Below are positions 20,926-33,600 of a DNA stretch of 64,000 bases, piece by piece. How positions within the stretch are numbered: position 1 is the first letter of the stretch; every line of letters begins with the position of its first letter. The translations under genes were made by a program, and so were the position numbers. Source of the stretch: Trifolium pratense. Its lineage: Eukaryota; Streptophyta; Magnoliopsida; Fabales; Fabaceae. The stretch is taken from positions 57,310,439 through 57,374,438 of the forward strand of contig NC_060062.1 of assembly GCF_020283565.1 (NCBI RefSeq), read 5' to 3'. The notes under the pieces are model-generated. The model saw nothing but the letters and a program-made list of their open reading frames with translations, had not been told where the DNA came from and searched no databases.

Positions 20926-23560
20926 AATTGGCCTCCAAAAGCTTTTCCTCCTGTTCACAATCAAGGTTAGAAGAAATAATCACGGGTAGTTTTTCATTTT
21001 CCTCTAAGTAAGCATATTTCAAATTTTTAGGAAGTGGTTTAAGCTCCAAGGATGGTGGTTGTTCTATGGATGGTTTTGTTGGAACAGCCGGGATGTCAAG
21101 AGTTTCAACTGCGTAAACAACCTCATTGACAACTTCACCTTCGCCCTGCAAATTAAACTCGGCACAAGCAACACAAAGGTCAGTATCAGTACAAACATCA
21201 CATGAGTAATCATCAGCTGAACACAAATCAGAATGAAATTCATCAACAATTTCAGAAAGTAGTTCTAATTGAAAAACAGAGTGCTCTTCCAGAGGGTATT
21301 TCATAGCATCGAAAATATTAAATTTCGCCACAATGTCACCAAATTCCATGGACATGGTCCCATCATCAACGTCGATTTTTGTCTTTGCCGTCTTCATGAA
21401 TGGTCTGCCCAAGATGATCGGCGATCTGCTTGACTCTGTTTCTCCAGCCATGTCAAGGATGTAAAAATCTGCAGGGAAAATCAAGTCATTAACTTGAACT
21501 AGCACATCCTCCACCACTCCAACAGGGCGAGCATTGCTCCTGTTTGCTAGCTGAATAGTAAGACCTGTATGCTGCAAAGGACCAAGATCAAGATTGTTAA
21601 AAATAGAAGTAGGCATGACATTAATAGAAGCTCCTAAATCTAACATGCAATTTTCGAATTTTCTATCCCCAATGGTACACGGAATAGAAAAAGTTCCTGG
21701 ATCCTTGCATTTCTGTGGCATGGCCTGATTGAGGGCTGAGACATTAGCTTTTTCAGGCTCAGGTTCGAGTGCAGCATTAGACTCAATAAGGGCTGAAACA
21801 TTTCGGCCCAGATTAACTCTCTCATTTCCCTTTACTTTCCTCTTGTTTGTGCACAAATCCTTCAAGAATTTTGCATATTTCGGAATCTGCTTGATCACAT
21901 CGAGGAGAGGAATATTGACTGCTACTTTGCTGAATACATCAAGAATCTCCTTGTCTTCTTCCGCCTTATTCTTTTTATTTTTCTGCACCCTTTGAGGAAA
22001 AGGGATTGGTGGCACATATGCTTTTTCAGTCTCAGCAGTCTCAGCGGTCGCAGAAGGTTCAGGAACAGATGATGGTGCACTGGTTTTTTTTCTTTTCTCT
22101 GGAGCTGGAGCTGGTTCGGTCACTCTTCCGGATCGCAAAGTAATTGCACTCACATTCCCATTTGGGTTCGGAACTGATTGTGCAGGGAGGTTACCGGAAC
22201 CTTGAGCTTGTAATTGGCCTATTGCATTGGCCATTTGTCCCATCTGTGTTGTCAAGGTCTGAATGCTAGCATCGGTCCTTTGTTGGAACTGGAGGTTGTT
22301 CACGGACATTTGTTTAACAAGATCCTCTAAGGATGGTCCGGAAGGTGTAGAGGCAACAGCTTGAGGTGGATTCTGTTGTTGGCTGGTTTGTGGGTTTCCA
22401 TATCGAAGGTTGGGATGGTTCCTCCAACTGGGATGATATTTGTTGGTGGATAGGTCAGGAGTGTTGTTGTACCTGTTTTGGTTGTAAAGGTTGGCTGCAT
22501 AAGCTTGTGGCAGCTCAGTAATGGACTCGTCTCTCAGAATGGGACAGGTGTCGGTCGGGTGCTCAGGAGAGGTACAAATACCGCACAAAGTTGTTGTTTG
22601 AGGTTTTACTAATGCCAACTGTTTGACTAAGGTGGTGAGATCGTCAAGTCTGGTCTCTAGAGCTTTGTTGGAAGAAACCTGCATTTGATTCACGCTTTGA
22701 ACAGAATTGTCTCTAGTGGTAAACTGTTGAGAATTAAGAGACATGTTTTCAATGAGGGCTTTGGCAGCGGCTGGAGTTTTATCGACTAGCGCTCCACCAC
22801 TAGCAGCATCAAGAATGTTCCTGTCCATTGGTAACAACCCCTCATAAAAGTATTGGATGAGGAGTTGCTCGGTAATCTGGTGTTGAGGGCAGCTAGATAC
22901 CAAGTGTTTGAACCTCTCCCAATACTCGGTCAGCGACTCATTACCTTGTCTAACGCCACAAATCTCCTTTCTTATTGAGGCAGCTCTGGAAGCAGGAAAA
23001 TATCTTTCCAAGAACACTTTTTTCAGGGCAGTCCAGCTTGCAATTGAGTTTGGCTCGAGATAATATATCCAGTCCTTCGCTGCACCCTGCAAAGAAAAAG
23101 GAAAAGCTCGAAGTTTGATGTGGTCTTCTGTGATCCCTTCAGGCTTAAGTGGTGTAGAACACACCACTTGGAGTTCTTTCAGATGTTTGTGCGGATCCTC
23201 ACCTGCAAGACCACTAAACTTGGGCAACAAGTGTATTAAACCTGATTTTAATTCAAAAGGAACAGCAGCAGCATCATATTCAATACACAAGCCATTATAA
23301 TTCACATCAGGAGCAGCTAATTGCCTTAAGGTTCTATTATCAGCCATTTCAAAATCAAGTTCAGAATCCGAAGCAAACAAGTTATGCAAGTAGTCAGGCT
23401 CAGAATCAGATATAGGGTTAGAATCAATGTTACCGGAATGCACGCTGTTAGCTCGGTTGAGCCTTTTGCGTGCGTGGAGTGTTCTTTCTATCTCAGGGTC
23501 AGGAAGCACTAATTGGAACTGTCCAGCAGACCTGGTCATGCAAGAAGTGATAAACAACAA
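20926..23560 (-). CDS. Athila gag-protease (element B), C-terminus altered by inverted LTR
   Basis: A long frame of 895 residues reads from 23560 to 20873, the last 18 codons coming from the inverted LTR. The conserved part begins near MADNRTLRQLAAPDVNY, so the true start may be there (about 23349) rather than at 23560. The gag capsid domain includes LQGAAKDWIYYLEP and FLERYFPASRAASIRKE. A CCHC zinc knuckle CGICTSPEHPTDTC lies near residue 325. A retroviral-type aspartic protease with MLDLGASINVMP is near residue 645 and IILGRPFM follows. It would form particles and process the polyprotein; its normal fusion to reverse transcriptase is broken. Confidence 0.9.
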
Positions 23561-23982
23561 TTACGGTAATTCCAACTATGTCCCTACAACGAAAATAGGT
23601 GAGTAAAATAGAAAACAGGTCAAACTGAATGAGAAAAAATCTAAAAATACCACGAAAATTCTAATTAACTAAAATAAAGATGACACAAATTTTTTTGGAT
23701 TTTTTCGAAAATACGAAATCAGTAAAAAATTAAAATAAAATAGAAAAACAAGGAATTTGGGGCTGAGAGGGTGGTGTCCCATATTTTGTCCCAAAATAGG
23801 GTTGTCCCAAAATAGGGGATTTTGAACCCTGATTTTTTTCTGAGGGAATGGGATGGTCAAAAAGCAGAACAGACGCAAAATCAGCCCTAATTCGTCTATT
23901 AATTTTTTTATACAGCAGACACGCAATAACAAAAGAAACAAGCAATTCTAGCAATTCTAATACTGAATAACACAATTATGAG

Positions 23983-24000
23983 TCCCCGGCAACGGCGCCA
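23983..24000 (-). other. Primer-binding site, tRNA-Asp type (Athila B)
   Basis: Minus-strand TGGCGCCGTTGCCGGGGA, three bases after the 5' LTR. This is the primer site I associate with Athila elements. The same word occurs in element E. Confidence 0.9.
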
Positions 24001-24003
24001 ATT

Positions 24004-25190
24004 TGATCCGCTGTCGCGCACGGGTCAAAAACGAGTTTAAGAAAAAGGTAGTGTAGGGAAGCGACACTCGAGTATCGTATCACGAGGACTCTTTATCAAT
24101 AATTAGCAGTATCAGATTCAAGCAAAAATTGTAAATTAGGGGGTTTCGGTTTGTGAAAACAGAGAGCAAAAGTGTGAAATTTAATAATAACAAAGCAATC
24201 AATCCATTGGTTACGTCAAACTTCGTTCATTATCTATCATAGGTTCACGGAAGAAATATTTCTTTTCAGTTTCTATCCTTGACTGATCATAAAACTAACT
24301 AATCAAGCGCCAATTGGTTTTATATGAATTCGGACTGTTTAAAAAGCTTATAACAGTGCGTATGATTAATTATGACAGAGCAAACAAGCGTTACAGAATC
24401 ACAATCAATACTATGCAAACCGCGAATTCAATCAATCCTACAACAAGCGTATAGACTCTGTAAATTCCTAACCGAATTAAATTAAACAAGCGATAACTTA
24501 ATTCGAATAACCTCGTAGAAACTTGCAACCGAATTACATACAATTAAGCATCAAATGATAAACGAATTGCAAGTCATAAAGCAAGAGAAAGGCAGCGAAA
24601 TTTACAGAGAAAGAAATAGAAACGTGAATTGAAATTGCATTAGAATTCAAACCTCAAGATAATGAACCAAAGTGTCTTAACCAACGGATTGATCTATAGT
24701 TCTTAGTTCTCCATTCAAAGAGGCTGGCTGCTAGGGTTTGTTTATTTCGTGAATATTGAGAATGATCAGCCCTAGGCTGATTTTTCAGTTTTTATACATC
24801 AAGTAAAACGGGCCGTAAAACAATTGGGCCGAAAAACATAAGTCATGTTGGAAAATAATTAAATCTTTGTAAGTCTGAAACTTGACGAGTAAATATGACT
24901 CCTTTGAGCTCAGAATTGGCCTTCGGCTTCAACATAAAAGTTGTGGCATTTTTACTTATCTTTCCAACGCATATTTCCGCGCCTCAATCCGATATCCGAA
25001 GCTCCAGTTATGATCTGTGCAAGGAAAAGTGTCAAATTACTGTTTATTACGAAAATAAATAGCAAAAGTTAAATAATAGCAAAACTAGACTCTAAATAGA
25101 AAACATTATAAAAACATTAAAATACTAGGAGAAGTTATAAAATTGCCATAGCATATGATGAATAAAAGTGCATTAAAAATGCACTGATCA
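24004..25190 (-). repeat. 5' LTR of Athila element B
   Basis: 1187 bp, same as 13778-14964 as far as read. Followed directly by the target-site duplication ACCAT and the continuation of element A. Confidence 0.95.
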
Positions 25191-25448
25191 ACCATCTCAC
25201 AACCCGAGTGGTTCACTTACACCAACTCTCCTAGAGAGTGGCTTAAAGACACGAAACCCTAAAGACTACATCTTTGATGAACAATGGTTTCGATTCATTA
25301 AAATCTTGGTCTTGAGTCTTCTTTATATAGACAGAGCTAGCACGCTCCTGATCTTCCAAGATAAGCTTCAGAACACAGCTGGTCTTTGAGTCACGTCCAG
25401 CTAAGCAAATCAGACCTTAATAAAAACTTTCCTAAAATAGTTGATCCT

Positions 25449-28400
25449 TGTAAGACCCGTAATTCCACAGTACTTTTGTGTGAGGGAATAAATAATGGCT
25501 AAGAGGTTTTAGGGTTTTTGGTTAAGTATTTTAGTGAGTATCGTCGCAAAAATGGGATTTTTGCTGAAATGGAGTCTGTTTTGTGCTCGTGCGCTGGAAA
25601 GGCACAGACTTTTGGGCTGTAATCCTCTTTTATGTATGAGAAGGTTTATGCATTTTCAGAATGACGAGTTTTGGATTATTCTCACTTTTGGAAAAACGAG
25701 TAGAAATTTTACCCGCTGACGTAAAATTTTACGGTTTCAGAATTCAGTAAAATTTTGGGTGGAAGTTTTATATATCTGCGCGAGTTAGGATATGTCCTGA
25801 GAATAATTTTCAAGAGTGTGGAAGAAAATTACAGTCGCGGAAAAAGATTCGGCGATAAGTTTTGGAAATATTTTAAGACGGACTTCCGTTCCGTAAGTTT
25901 TCTGTTTTTACGAGTTTTGCTCGTCGCGGCGCGCGAGAGCTGTGGGGCGTGAGAGAAAATATCTAGATATTTGTTAAAGTAAAATGGATGGCTAGGATTT
26001 GATCTAGAGAAAGTGCTTTTGATCCAATGGCCAAGAGTGACCAAGACCAATGTATAGTAAGGAGGTTTAGCTTCTTTGGGGACTTAGAAAAATCTGAATT
26101 TTTCCATTTCTCTTCCTCTCCAAACCGTGAAGCCATCCCCCATTTTCATACCTTCACCAATTTTTCATTTCATCACCAAATCATCTCATTCCAAGCTAGG
26201 GAAATCCATAGAACTTGCAAGGAAATCACTTCTCTTAAGGTAACTAACCTCCTCCTTTCTTTTAGTTGGTTGAAACTCATAGATTTTAGGATTTGTTATG
26301 AATATGTTCTTGAGCAAATATTCTAGAAATTTAGTTTGGTTCCATGGGAGTGTTTATGGGTAGTAGACTAGCTTGTTTAAGCTTAGCATGTGTTGATTTC
26401 CATGGTGATTAAAGTTTTCACAAGATTTTTGTTTAGGGTTTGAAAAATTGATTTGAATTGCTCATAACTTTGAAAATTTGTGTTGTGCTTTTATTTTTGG
26501 TGTTGTTTATGAGCATTGTAGTGAAATGGATGTTAGAAAATGGCTTTAATTTTGTGAAACAAGAAAAAAATATTTTTGGTGTGTGTTCTTGAGGATTTCA
26601 TGAACAAATTTTGGAAATTCTTGCTTTGGCCCTCAAAATTAGTTGGTTGATCAATTTCATAGACTTGTGGACTCATAGAGGCTTGCTAGGACTTTGCATT
26701 GGGAAAATTTTGAGTGTGGTCCTTATTTTGAAAACTTTTGGTCATGAGAAATTTCGGAAAAGTGTGGTAGAGGTTTCAAAATTGGTTAGGGCTTTGAGGG
26801 AGGCACAATGGTGGCCTAGGGCGAATTACCATGCAAAAATTTTTGGGAAAAAAATGGTTTTAGTGTTGTATGTGTGTTAAAGAACCTAAAATTGAATTTT
26901 CGAAATTTGAGGCTTTGCCCGGAAAATTTTTTGGGGCTTGGATTAGTAACTCGGGGGTATTATGGGATATTACCATGCCCTCGGAAGCGAAAAATTTTGA
27001 GCGGAATTGCCACTTTGGTTTTGGGTGGCCGAACCTAGCTTGTGTGGGGGGAAAAATTTTGTGAAAAATGAGCATGCTTTGATGAAATGATCATAGGTGG
27101 GTCAAAGTTTGATTATAGGATTGTATTTGGAAAGAAAAACTTGAAACTTGCGACGCAAGAAAAACTCGATTATTTTGTCGAGATATTTTCGTAAAATTTT
27201 TAGGTTGTTTTCAAGTGTTTTGGTAGTGTATGAAAGTGTCCTTTGAAGTTTAAAACCATAGAGAGCAATGGTATGCTTTGAAAATGAAAATTTGTGGGAG
27301 AATGCCTTGATTTCTCAATTCTGGACGAACTGTGCAGGGGCATTTTCGTCCATTTAAAATTGTTTCAGTTCCCTCAAAACTTAACCATTTGATCCGTCTT
27401 TTCGAGACGAAGAGTTTGGCGTATGGTTCATCTCGAGTGGACAAGAGTTGAATTAGTTATGGTCATTTTAGTTTGAAAACTATTTTGTCGAAAATGTGTT
27501 TGTTTTGTGAAAAATAGTGTATTTAACTTCGGGAATTTTTAATCACTATGGGGAGGACTCGGAAATAATATCCGAGAGTGTTAGGAAGTGCCTTAGACAC
27601 CTCTAGACCTTTGTAGATAGGTTTAGTTTCGATAAGATAATTTGGGAGAAACTTATTCATTGTCCGCTCCTTATTTTTAGGAAGCGAGAAAGCGTAGAAT
27701 AGTGCGAGAACGTATTTGTTTGGAAGCTTGCCGAGGTAAGGGCACCTTTCTATTTATGCCTTACTTCCGTCGATAACATGAGTGTATGTTTGTTGTTTGT
27801 GCACTAATTGGTGAGTGCTTGGTATGATTCGTGTGATGTATTCTCGATATGAGATCGTGATGAATACTTGTTTTGTTGTTTTACATATTATGTGAATATG
27901 TATGTTGGCGTGTTGTTGTGGAATATTACATGTTATGTGAATATGTAACTGTTTGCAGGAGCATATGTGAACGTGTATGTCAGTGACGACTGCACGGGGT
28001 AAGTCAGTGAAGACTGCCCTATGTATGTGAAAAGAAAATAATATGCTCATGCATTCATAGTCGTGTAAGTCAGTGACGACTGCACGGGGTGTGTCAGATG
28101 GGACCACCTAATCCTACGGGATTTATTGAGTCGGTGTTTGTCAGTGACGACTGCACCCTTTTAGTAGGAGTGACCCTACGACTCGCTGTGGTGAGGTTAA
28201 ATTCCGGAATTCATGCATGTGACTTAACCAGTGACGGTTATTTCACAGTGGTAACCAGTGACGGTTATCACGTTCATTCATTAGAGGTTTTGCATTAGGC
28301 TATGTGTGCACTTTATTTATTATTCTTGGTGTTGAGAATATGTTTGACGTTTACTCGCTTTCCGTTTTGGTACTTGGCTTTTGGTATGTGTATTTGGTAT

Positions 28401-28909
28401 TTTTATACTTGTTTCCAGTTGGTGACCCTTGCTTTGTATGTGATAAATGAACGGGTTATCCCCCACCTTAGATGACGGAGAGCCTAGCGAGACTGTGGGT
28501 CATGTGGATGGCGAGGACTTCGTGGACTATCCCGGAGTGTAGAGAGTAGCGCTTGTTAGGCTACATTTTTGGTTAGGCTTAGGGCCTAGTTGTATTTTGG
28601 ATGACTGTATGTCTTATACATTTATACTCAGACATGTTTAGTGCCTTTTGGCCTTGTGATATATTCGGTTCATAACTCGTGTCTTTTGGTTGATGAACTT
28701 AATGTATCCGCTGTTTGTAAATTATTCAGGTACACACTTTGCTTCGAGGAAGCCCTGTAATATAATGTGTTGATGTTATATTTATTTCTCTATTGAATGA
28801 CGAATTGCCGAGATAGCTGCGGGCGTTCACGCGCGCCATTTTATTTAAGCGTGTTGTTAAAAAAAAAAAATAATACCCCTTTTTATGCTTTGAAAAACGG
28901 GGTGTTACA
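25449..28909 (+). repeat. 5' LTR of element C (3461 bp)
   Basis: Unusually long LTR with TG...CA ends. It contains a cluster of CAGTGACGACTGCAC-type repeats at 27979-28270 and a purine/AT-rich end before TTTGAAAAACGGGGTGTTACA. Confidence 0.8.
27979..28270 (+). repeat. CAGTGACGACTGCA repeat cluster in LTR of element C
   Basis: Several copies of GTCAGTGACGACTGCAC and shorter variants (CCAGTGACGGTTAT twice) spaced irregularly. They are not evenly spaced and no CRISPR-like spacers are implied. Confidence 0.75.
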
Positions 28910-28912
28910 TTT

Positions 28913-28924
28913 TGGTATCAGAGC
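28913..28924 (+). other. Primer-binding site of element C
   Basis: TGGTATCAGAGC, perfect tRNA-Met type, four bases after the LTR end. Confidence 0.85.
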
Positions 28925-30557
28925 TCGGCATTAGATCTTCAAAGGGAAAGTGTGTACATGGGTTAACAGTCTGAGGTCAGTCAGTTTTGAGTTCGATTCG
29001 CGTCAGTTTAGCGAATCATTAGTGGGTAGCAGTGTGTCTTGTTTGCTAGTATTGGCGCATTAACTCGTTTCGTTAATGTGTGTCTTCAACCAATCCGTGA
29101 TTCAACTACTTTTGGCGCTTATCAAGTTGGATGTGGAATATTCCGTGGAATTGGAAAAGGGATTTATGAGGCCAAGTGTGTCTCCGTGGGGAGCATCAGT
29201 CCTAATGGTGAAAAAGGAAGGATGGTGGAACAAATCAAAACTACAAGGGATTCTTGGAAGTAGCATTGGATGTGGTCACTCGAAGATGTTGAGTGTGGAC
29301 GAGTGGACGTCATTCTTGTAAAGGATTGCAAGTACGGAATTATTTAGGGGGACCTTTTAAGAAAATATTGGATGTCTTCTACGATGAGTTCGGGACGAGA
29401 CTTGATGAAGTCGTTTAGTTGTCAAGGAGGTGCGACCGTTGTGGAATGTTGGAGCAGACAACGAGGTCAATTGGAATTAATTTCGATGATTGGATAATCC
29501 TCGGGGCGAGTCATGTTGGAATTAATGGGTGTGGCGCATCAAGAGTGAGTGAACCTAGTGTGGTTAGGCGACGATTATATGAAGGGTGAGTACCTTAAGG
29601 GTTAAGTTGAGTGTTTAAGATATGTTAGGATTTTGAAATGTGAGTATTAAGGGTAAAATCTCGTGATAATTGAAGGTAGGAGGCCAAGTATCACGTTGGT
29701 AAGTGACAATCTATACGTAGTTCAGGAGATAGTAAGTATAGATGTCGAGGTGAGACAAGAATATAGTTGATTAATTGTTGGAACAAGGGTGAATTTGGAG
29801 GGATTGCTAGGTAAAGAACGAGTAGTCCAACCTTGAAAAGTAAGTTTTATGTCGATGTTAAGAGATACAAGAGGTATATAGTATGGAAATGCCTATAGAA
29901 TTGTAGATGTGTAAGTTAGAATTGTTAGTTTTGGGGGGTAAAATGTAAGAGAAATTAAATTTCTCAAGTAGTTTGACGGGATTAGACCATAAGTGAGTAG
30001 AGGGCCGGTATGAATGGACATTTAAGTTAACAATTTCAATTGACCAAGAGGGTTGAAGGACCAAGTAGCACCTTGAGAGTATGATATCATAGGGGATGAA
30101 GTGGACAAATTTTAAATAATTCAAGTTATGGACGAGAATTTTAGAAAATTTTCTAAGAAATGTCTTGTTGTGGGTAGAAAAGGGGTTCATTAGTGAGAGT
30201 ACTAAGAGAAAGAGAGTGATAGTCGGAAGGACTTTTTGTTGAATGTAAGATGAATGGAGAAATTTAGATAGCGTGGCTAGTATTTTAAGTTTTTGAGGAT
30301 TAGATTCGAAGAGATTGATTTAGGAATCAAATGTAATGAGGAAGTTATTGTAGCGTATGGTTTATTCTTGGTGGGTAGTCTAAAGAAGACGAGCATTAAG
30401 AATTGAGGAAAAACATGTAGGAAATCTCGGAAGAGACGGAAAAGGGTGATGTTGGAAACGTCACGTGTTAACTTAGGTGCGTGGACCTTCGTAAAGTAAT
30501 CTGGGTGATTACTCTTGCTTAGTTTCGAGGACGAAACTTCTTTTTGGTGGGTAGTAA
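28925..30557 (+). other. Gene-free internal region of element C
   Basis: About 1.6 kb without gag or pol motifs or a convincing frame. The short stretches around 29040-29320 are open but unrecognised. The end holds the purine-rich pre-LTR sequence. I read it as deleted or highly decayed internal sequence. Confidence 0.6.
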
Positions 30558-30666
30558 TGTAAGACCCGTAATTCCACAGTACTTTTGTGTGAGGGAATAA
30601 ATAATGGCTAAGAGGTTTTAGGGTTTTTGGTTAAGTATTTTAGTGAGTATCGTCGCAAAAATGGGA
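30558..30666 (+). repeat. 3' LTR fragment of element C
   Basis: 109 bp matching the start of the 5' LTR (TGTAAGACCCG to AAAAATGGGA), then abruptly different sequence belonging to element A. Confidence 0.85.
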
Positions 30667-33600
30667 AAGGGAGATTTTAGGGTAGACATCAGAGAAAAAT
30701 AAATTCTCACACATCAGAGAAAAATAAATTCTCAAAAATCAGATAAGGATGTGTAGACATCATGAGTGACATCATAGCATAGCATATTTCATGAGAACAT
30801 AAAGCTAGTGGTTTCAGAAGCAGATCTGAAACTGTCACATATAGTAGTAGTAATCACATTTAAGTATCACATATCTGAGCATTATCACATCTGATCACAA
30901 CACATCTGAACACATATAGTACTTCTCAACAGAATGCACATCCACACAAATAGTCATAGCATGACCAGTTCTCTTTCAGTCATACTTTGAGCAATAACTT
31001 GGTCACGTGGAAGATCATCAAGATCAGTTTCTTCCACCACAGTCTAAACATCAATACTCCAAACCACCATCAGGTTTAAGACTCTCAGAACCATATTAGC
31101 ATCAGTTTGGGAATTGTAGAACAGGTTTCAACAACACGAACAGGTTGGTCCAAGATGTTTCGACATCTGATGTGACATCAGACTCAGGTGAGGTTTCTTT
31201 GGGGGACACAACCACAACTTTAGTGGGGGATAACAAAGTGACAAAATCAACAACTTTGAAAGACGACACATGAAAAAATTTTAAAAAAATGTCATCAACA
31301 ACCACAACATTCATACTAGCCTGACTTATGGTTTTAAGAGATCTTGGTTTATCTAGAATTACAATTTCAGAGACAGATCTCACAGATGTTTCAACACTAC
31401 CCACAACATTTGAACTAACAAAAATCTTTAACAGAGGTAACAACATTTAATTCAACATTAGGGGTGACAACTGAATCAATGAGATTATCAAAACGAGTTT
31501 GGTAGGTTTATTAACATCATCAACAAACATAGATAGACTTTTCTAGGACCTTTTGAGAGATAAGATTAACATGGATAATGGATTTAGAAATAGGTTTCCT
31601 AGATGATGCACATTTTGTTCACCATGCAAAATAGAAGTAGTTTCAGATGGATTCAAAGTATTCACAGACCTTTTATGCATTCCCTTCTGACACGTGGTTG
31701 ATCACACTGTCCATTTCACTTCCTTGTTGATCTTACAGGATACATGTCTCGAATAATGTTCTAACATTCAGTCAGACATTGTCTTCTTTTACTTGCATTG
31801 ATCAACACATCTTCAAACATACTGTCTTCCACTTGATTCGAAGTGTTCTCCTTTCACTTAGTGACACATACCAAGACATCTGAATATCCCATTTGTGACA
31901 ACTCTCAATAATGAAGACTCTTGGAAAGTCCTTCCAAAAAAAACAATCTGTAGAGAAAAATAAATTCTCCCAGACTCAACCATTTAACCACTCGAGAGAT
32001 ATGTGGATAACTGATATAATTATTCAGTTTTACATGACTAGAATCAACCATGCCTTGTTAATAATTTCATAATGTCACAACATGTTGTCTGACATCATAT
32101 TCTCATATGAGGCATAAGATCTCCACAAGCTTGTACAACACTCTAGACAATATATATGTACCAATGCAATCCACAGATAAACACAAGACTCTACCTGTCA
32201 TAGATAATCCGGGCTCCAGTTGAAGATGAAAACTCGAGCACTAAATGAAAACATGTGAAAGACGTCATGCTTTCATGTTGAAGGGCAACACCATTTCCCT
32301 TAGTAGAGTCAATTCTGAGTCAGATACTCTCACTTCTTGAGAATACATCCAAGCATTCTGACCTCTTCACTTAACAAGGACACATCTGATTAATGTCCTA
32401 GCAGAACCACACTATGTATCATGACCTTTTGAATAGGCAGGATATCATGCATACAATGTGTAAAGTCACTCACAAACTCCAAAACATCTTAGTTTGCTTA
32501 AAAGCTTGACTAAGATCCTGATTATCAACCCTTTTCTAGAGTGACTTGCAACAGAAGAAAACCAAAGACAATTATTAAACCTCAGTATTTGACAATATTC
32601 TTCTGCCCTTACATTTACTAGTAGTTGTTGATACTAGTGGAATAAATAGTCATGCATTGCTAGAGCATACTATTAAAACAAGATCAGAACCTCAACATTC
32701 TGATTCACATAGTCAGAAACATGTCTTCTGACCACACAGCTTGAGCACTCCCATGCAAAGTCTCAAGCACCTTCCACAGAACAGCTATCAGTAAATATGA
32801 TGTTACAACATCATTTGGGACATCAGCTTCTGATTTTGGAACCCAATTACATTGTTTCATAAATCATCATTCAAAAGGACTCATTGTGCATAGACATCCT
32901 TTAAGAAACTCCCAATAGAGTACCATCAATGCAGATCATCCAGGTTTTTCAAAAACCTGAATACCATGAAGAGAAATAGACTCTCATATACTCTCTGAAC
33001 CATAAAGTTCAGACTGCATAATTGCACAACTCTTCAGACAAATACTTAGCTCCCATTAAAGTATTTATCATTTGTCAGATAGGATTACCTTCTCACACAA
33101 GGTAGGACATTAGATCTGACATCATTCTTCTGCACATGTATGGCACCAACAGATGACATCCACTCATGACAGTTATTCTAACAAAAAATCATTCCAGATT
33201 AGGTCAGTTGCTTGACCTTGTACTCCACCCTGAGTAGAACCAGCTTCCTTGGCTGAAGAAGCAGATGTTGGAGAAGATGTTTCAACATTAATTCTGACAT
33301 CAATCTCAATCCCATCGGTTTCATCCTGAACTATGGTCCGGAGATACCATAGTAGTCCATAACTCTTGCAAGGGGACACAGGAGAATCAACCATCAGTAG
33401 TTGATCAACCTTCAATATCAAATCATCCACACATGTAGGGACGTGCATATTATACAACCCCAAACCTTCTTCTAATGTTCAAACCTCTTGTCTTACTTTA
33501 AGATGTTTGATGCCATTCTTCTGAACCTATAGAGGAGATTCCCTCTAACAGGTATCTGGAACATTCTGATCCAACACAATATCAGGTATCACAGATGTGA

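Larger units (their letters stand above)
13778..25190 (-). mobile_element. Athila-type Ty3/gypsy element (element B) with internal inverted segment
   Basis: 11.4 kb with two 1187-bp LTRs (24004-25190 as 5' and 13778-14964 as 3') that look identical, and a clean 5-bp duplication ACCAT at 13773-13777 and 25191-25195. The uninterrupted target is visible in the other LTR of element A near 35683. The tRNA-Asp-type primer site and the gag and pol types indicate the Athila lineage. Order on the minus strand: 5' LTR, primer site, gag-protease, inverted LTR plus inverted 3' untranslated region, reverse transcriptase-RNase H-integrase, 3' untranslated region, polypurine tract, 3' LTR. LTR identity implies a recent insertion. 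Confidence 0.92.
25449..30666 (+). mobile_element. Large-LTR Ty3/gypsy-type remnant (element C), 3'-truncated
   Basis: The 5' LTR runs 25449-28909 from TGTAAGACCCG to GGTGTTACA, followed by a perfect tRNA-Met primer site. The internal region 28910-30557 has no long frame; its end carries TTTCGAGGACGAAACTTC and GGTGGGTAGTAA before the next TGTAAGACCCG, as in Tekay/Del-like elements. The 3' LTR survives for only 109 bp (30558-30666). It inserted into the left LTR of element A after TTGATCCT (25448). The right duplication cannot be checked because of the deletion. Confidence 0.8.

Noticed and set aside
25534..27444. Several 60-100-residue frames on both strands
   Set aside because: All fall inside the long LTR of element C, lack domains and overlap each other.
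27979..28270. CRISPR-like repeats
   Set aside because: Repeat spacing is irregular, copies are degenerate, and the cluster is inside a plant LTR.
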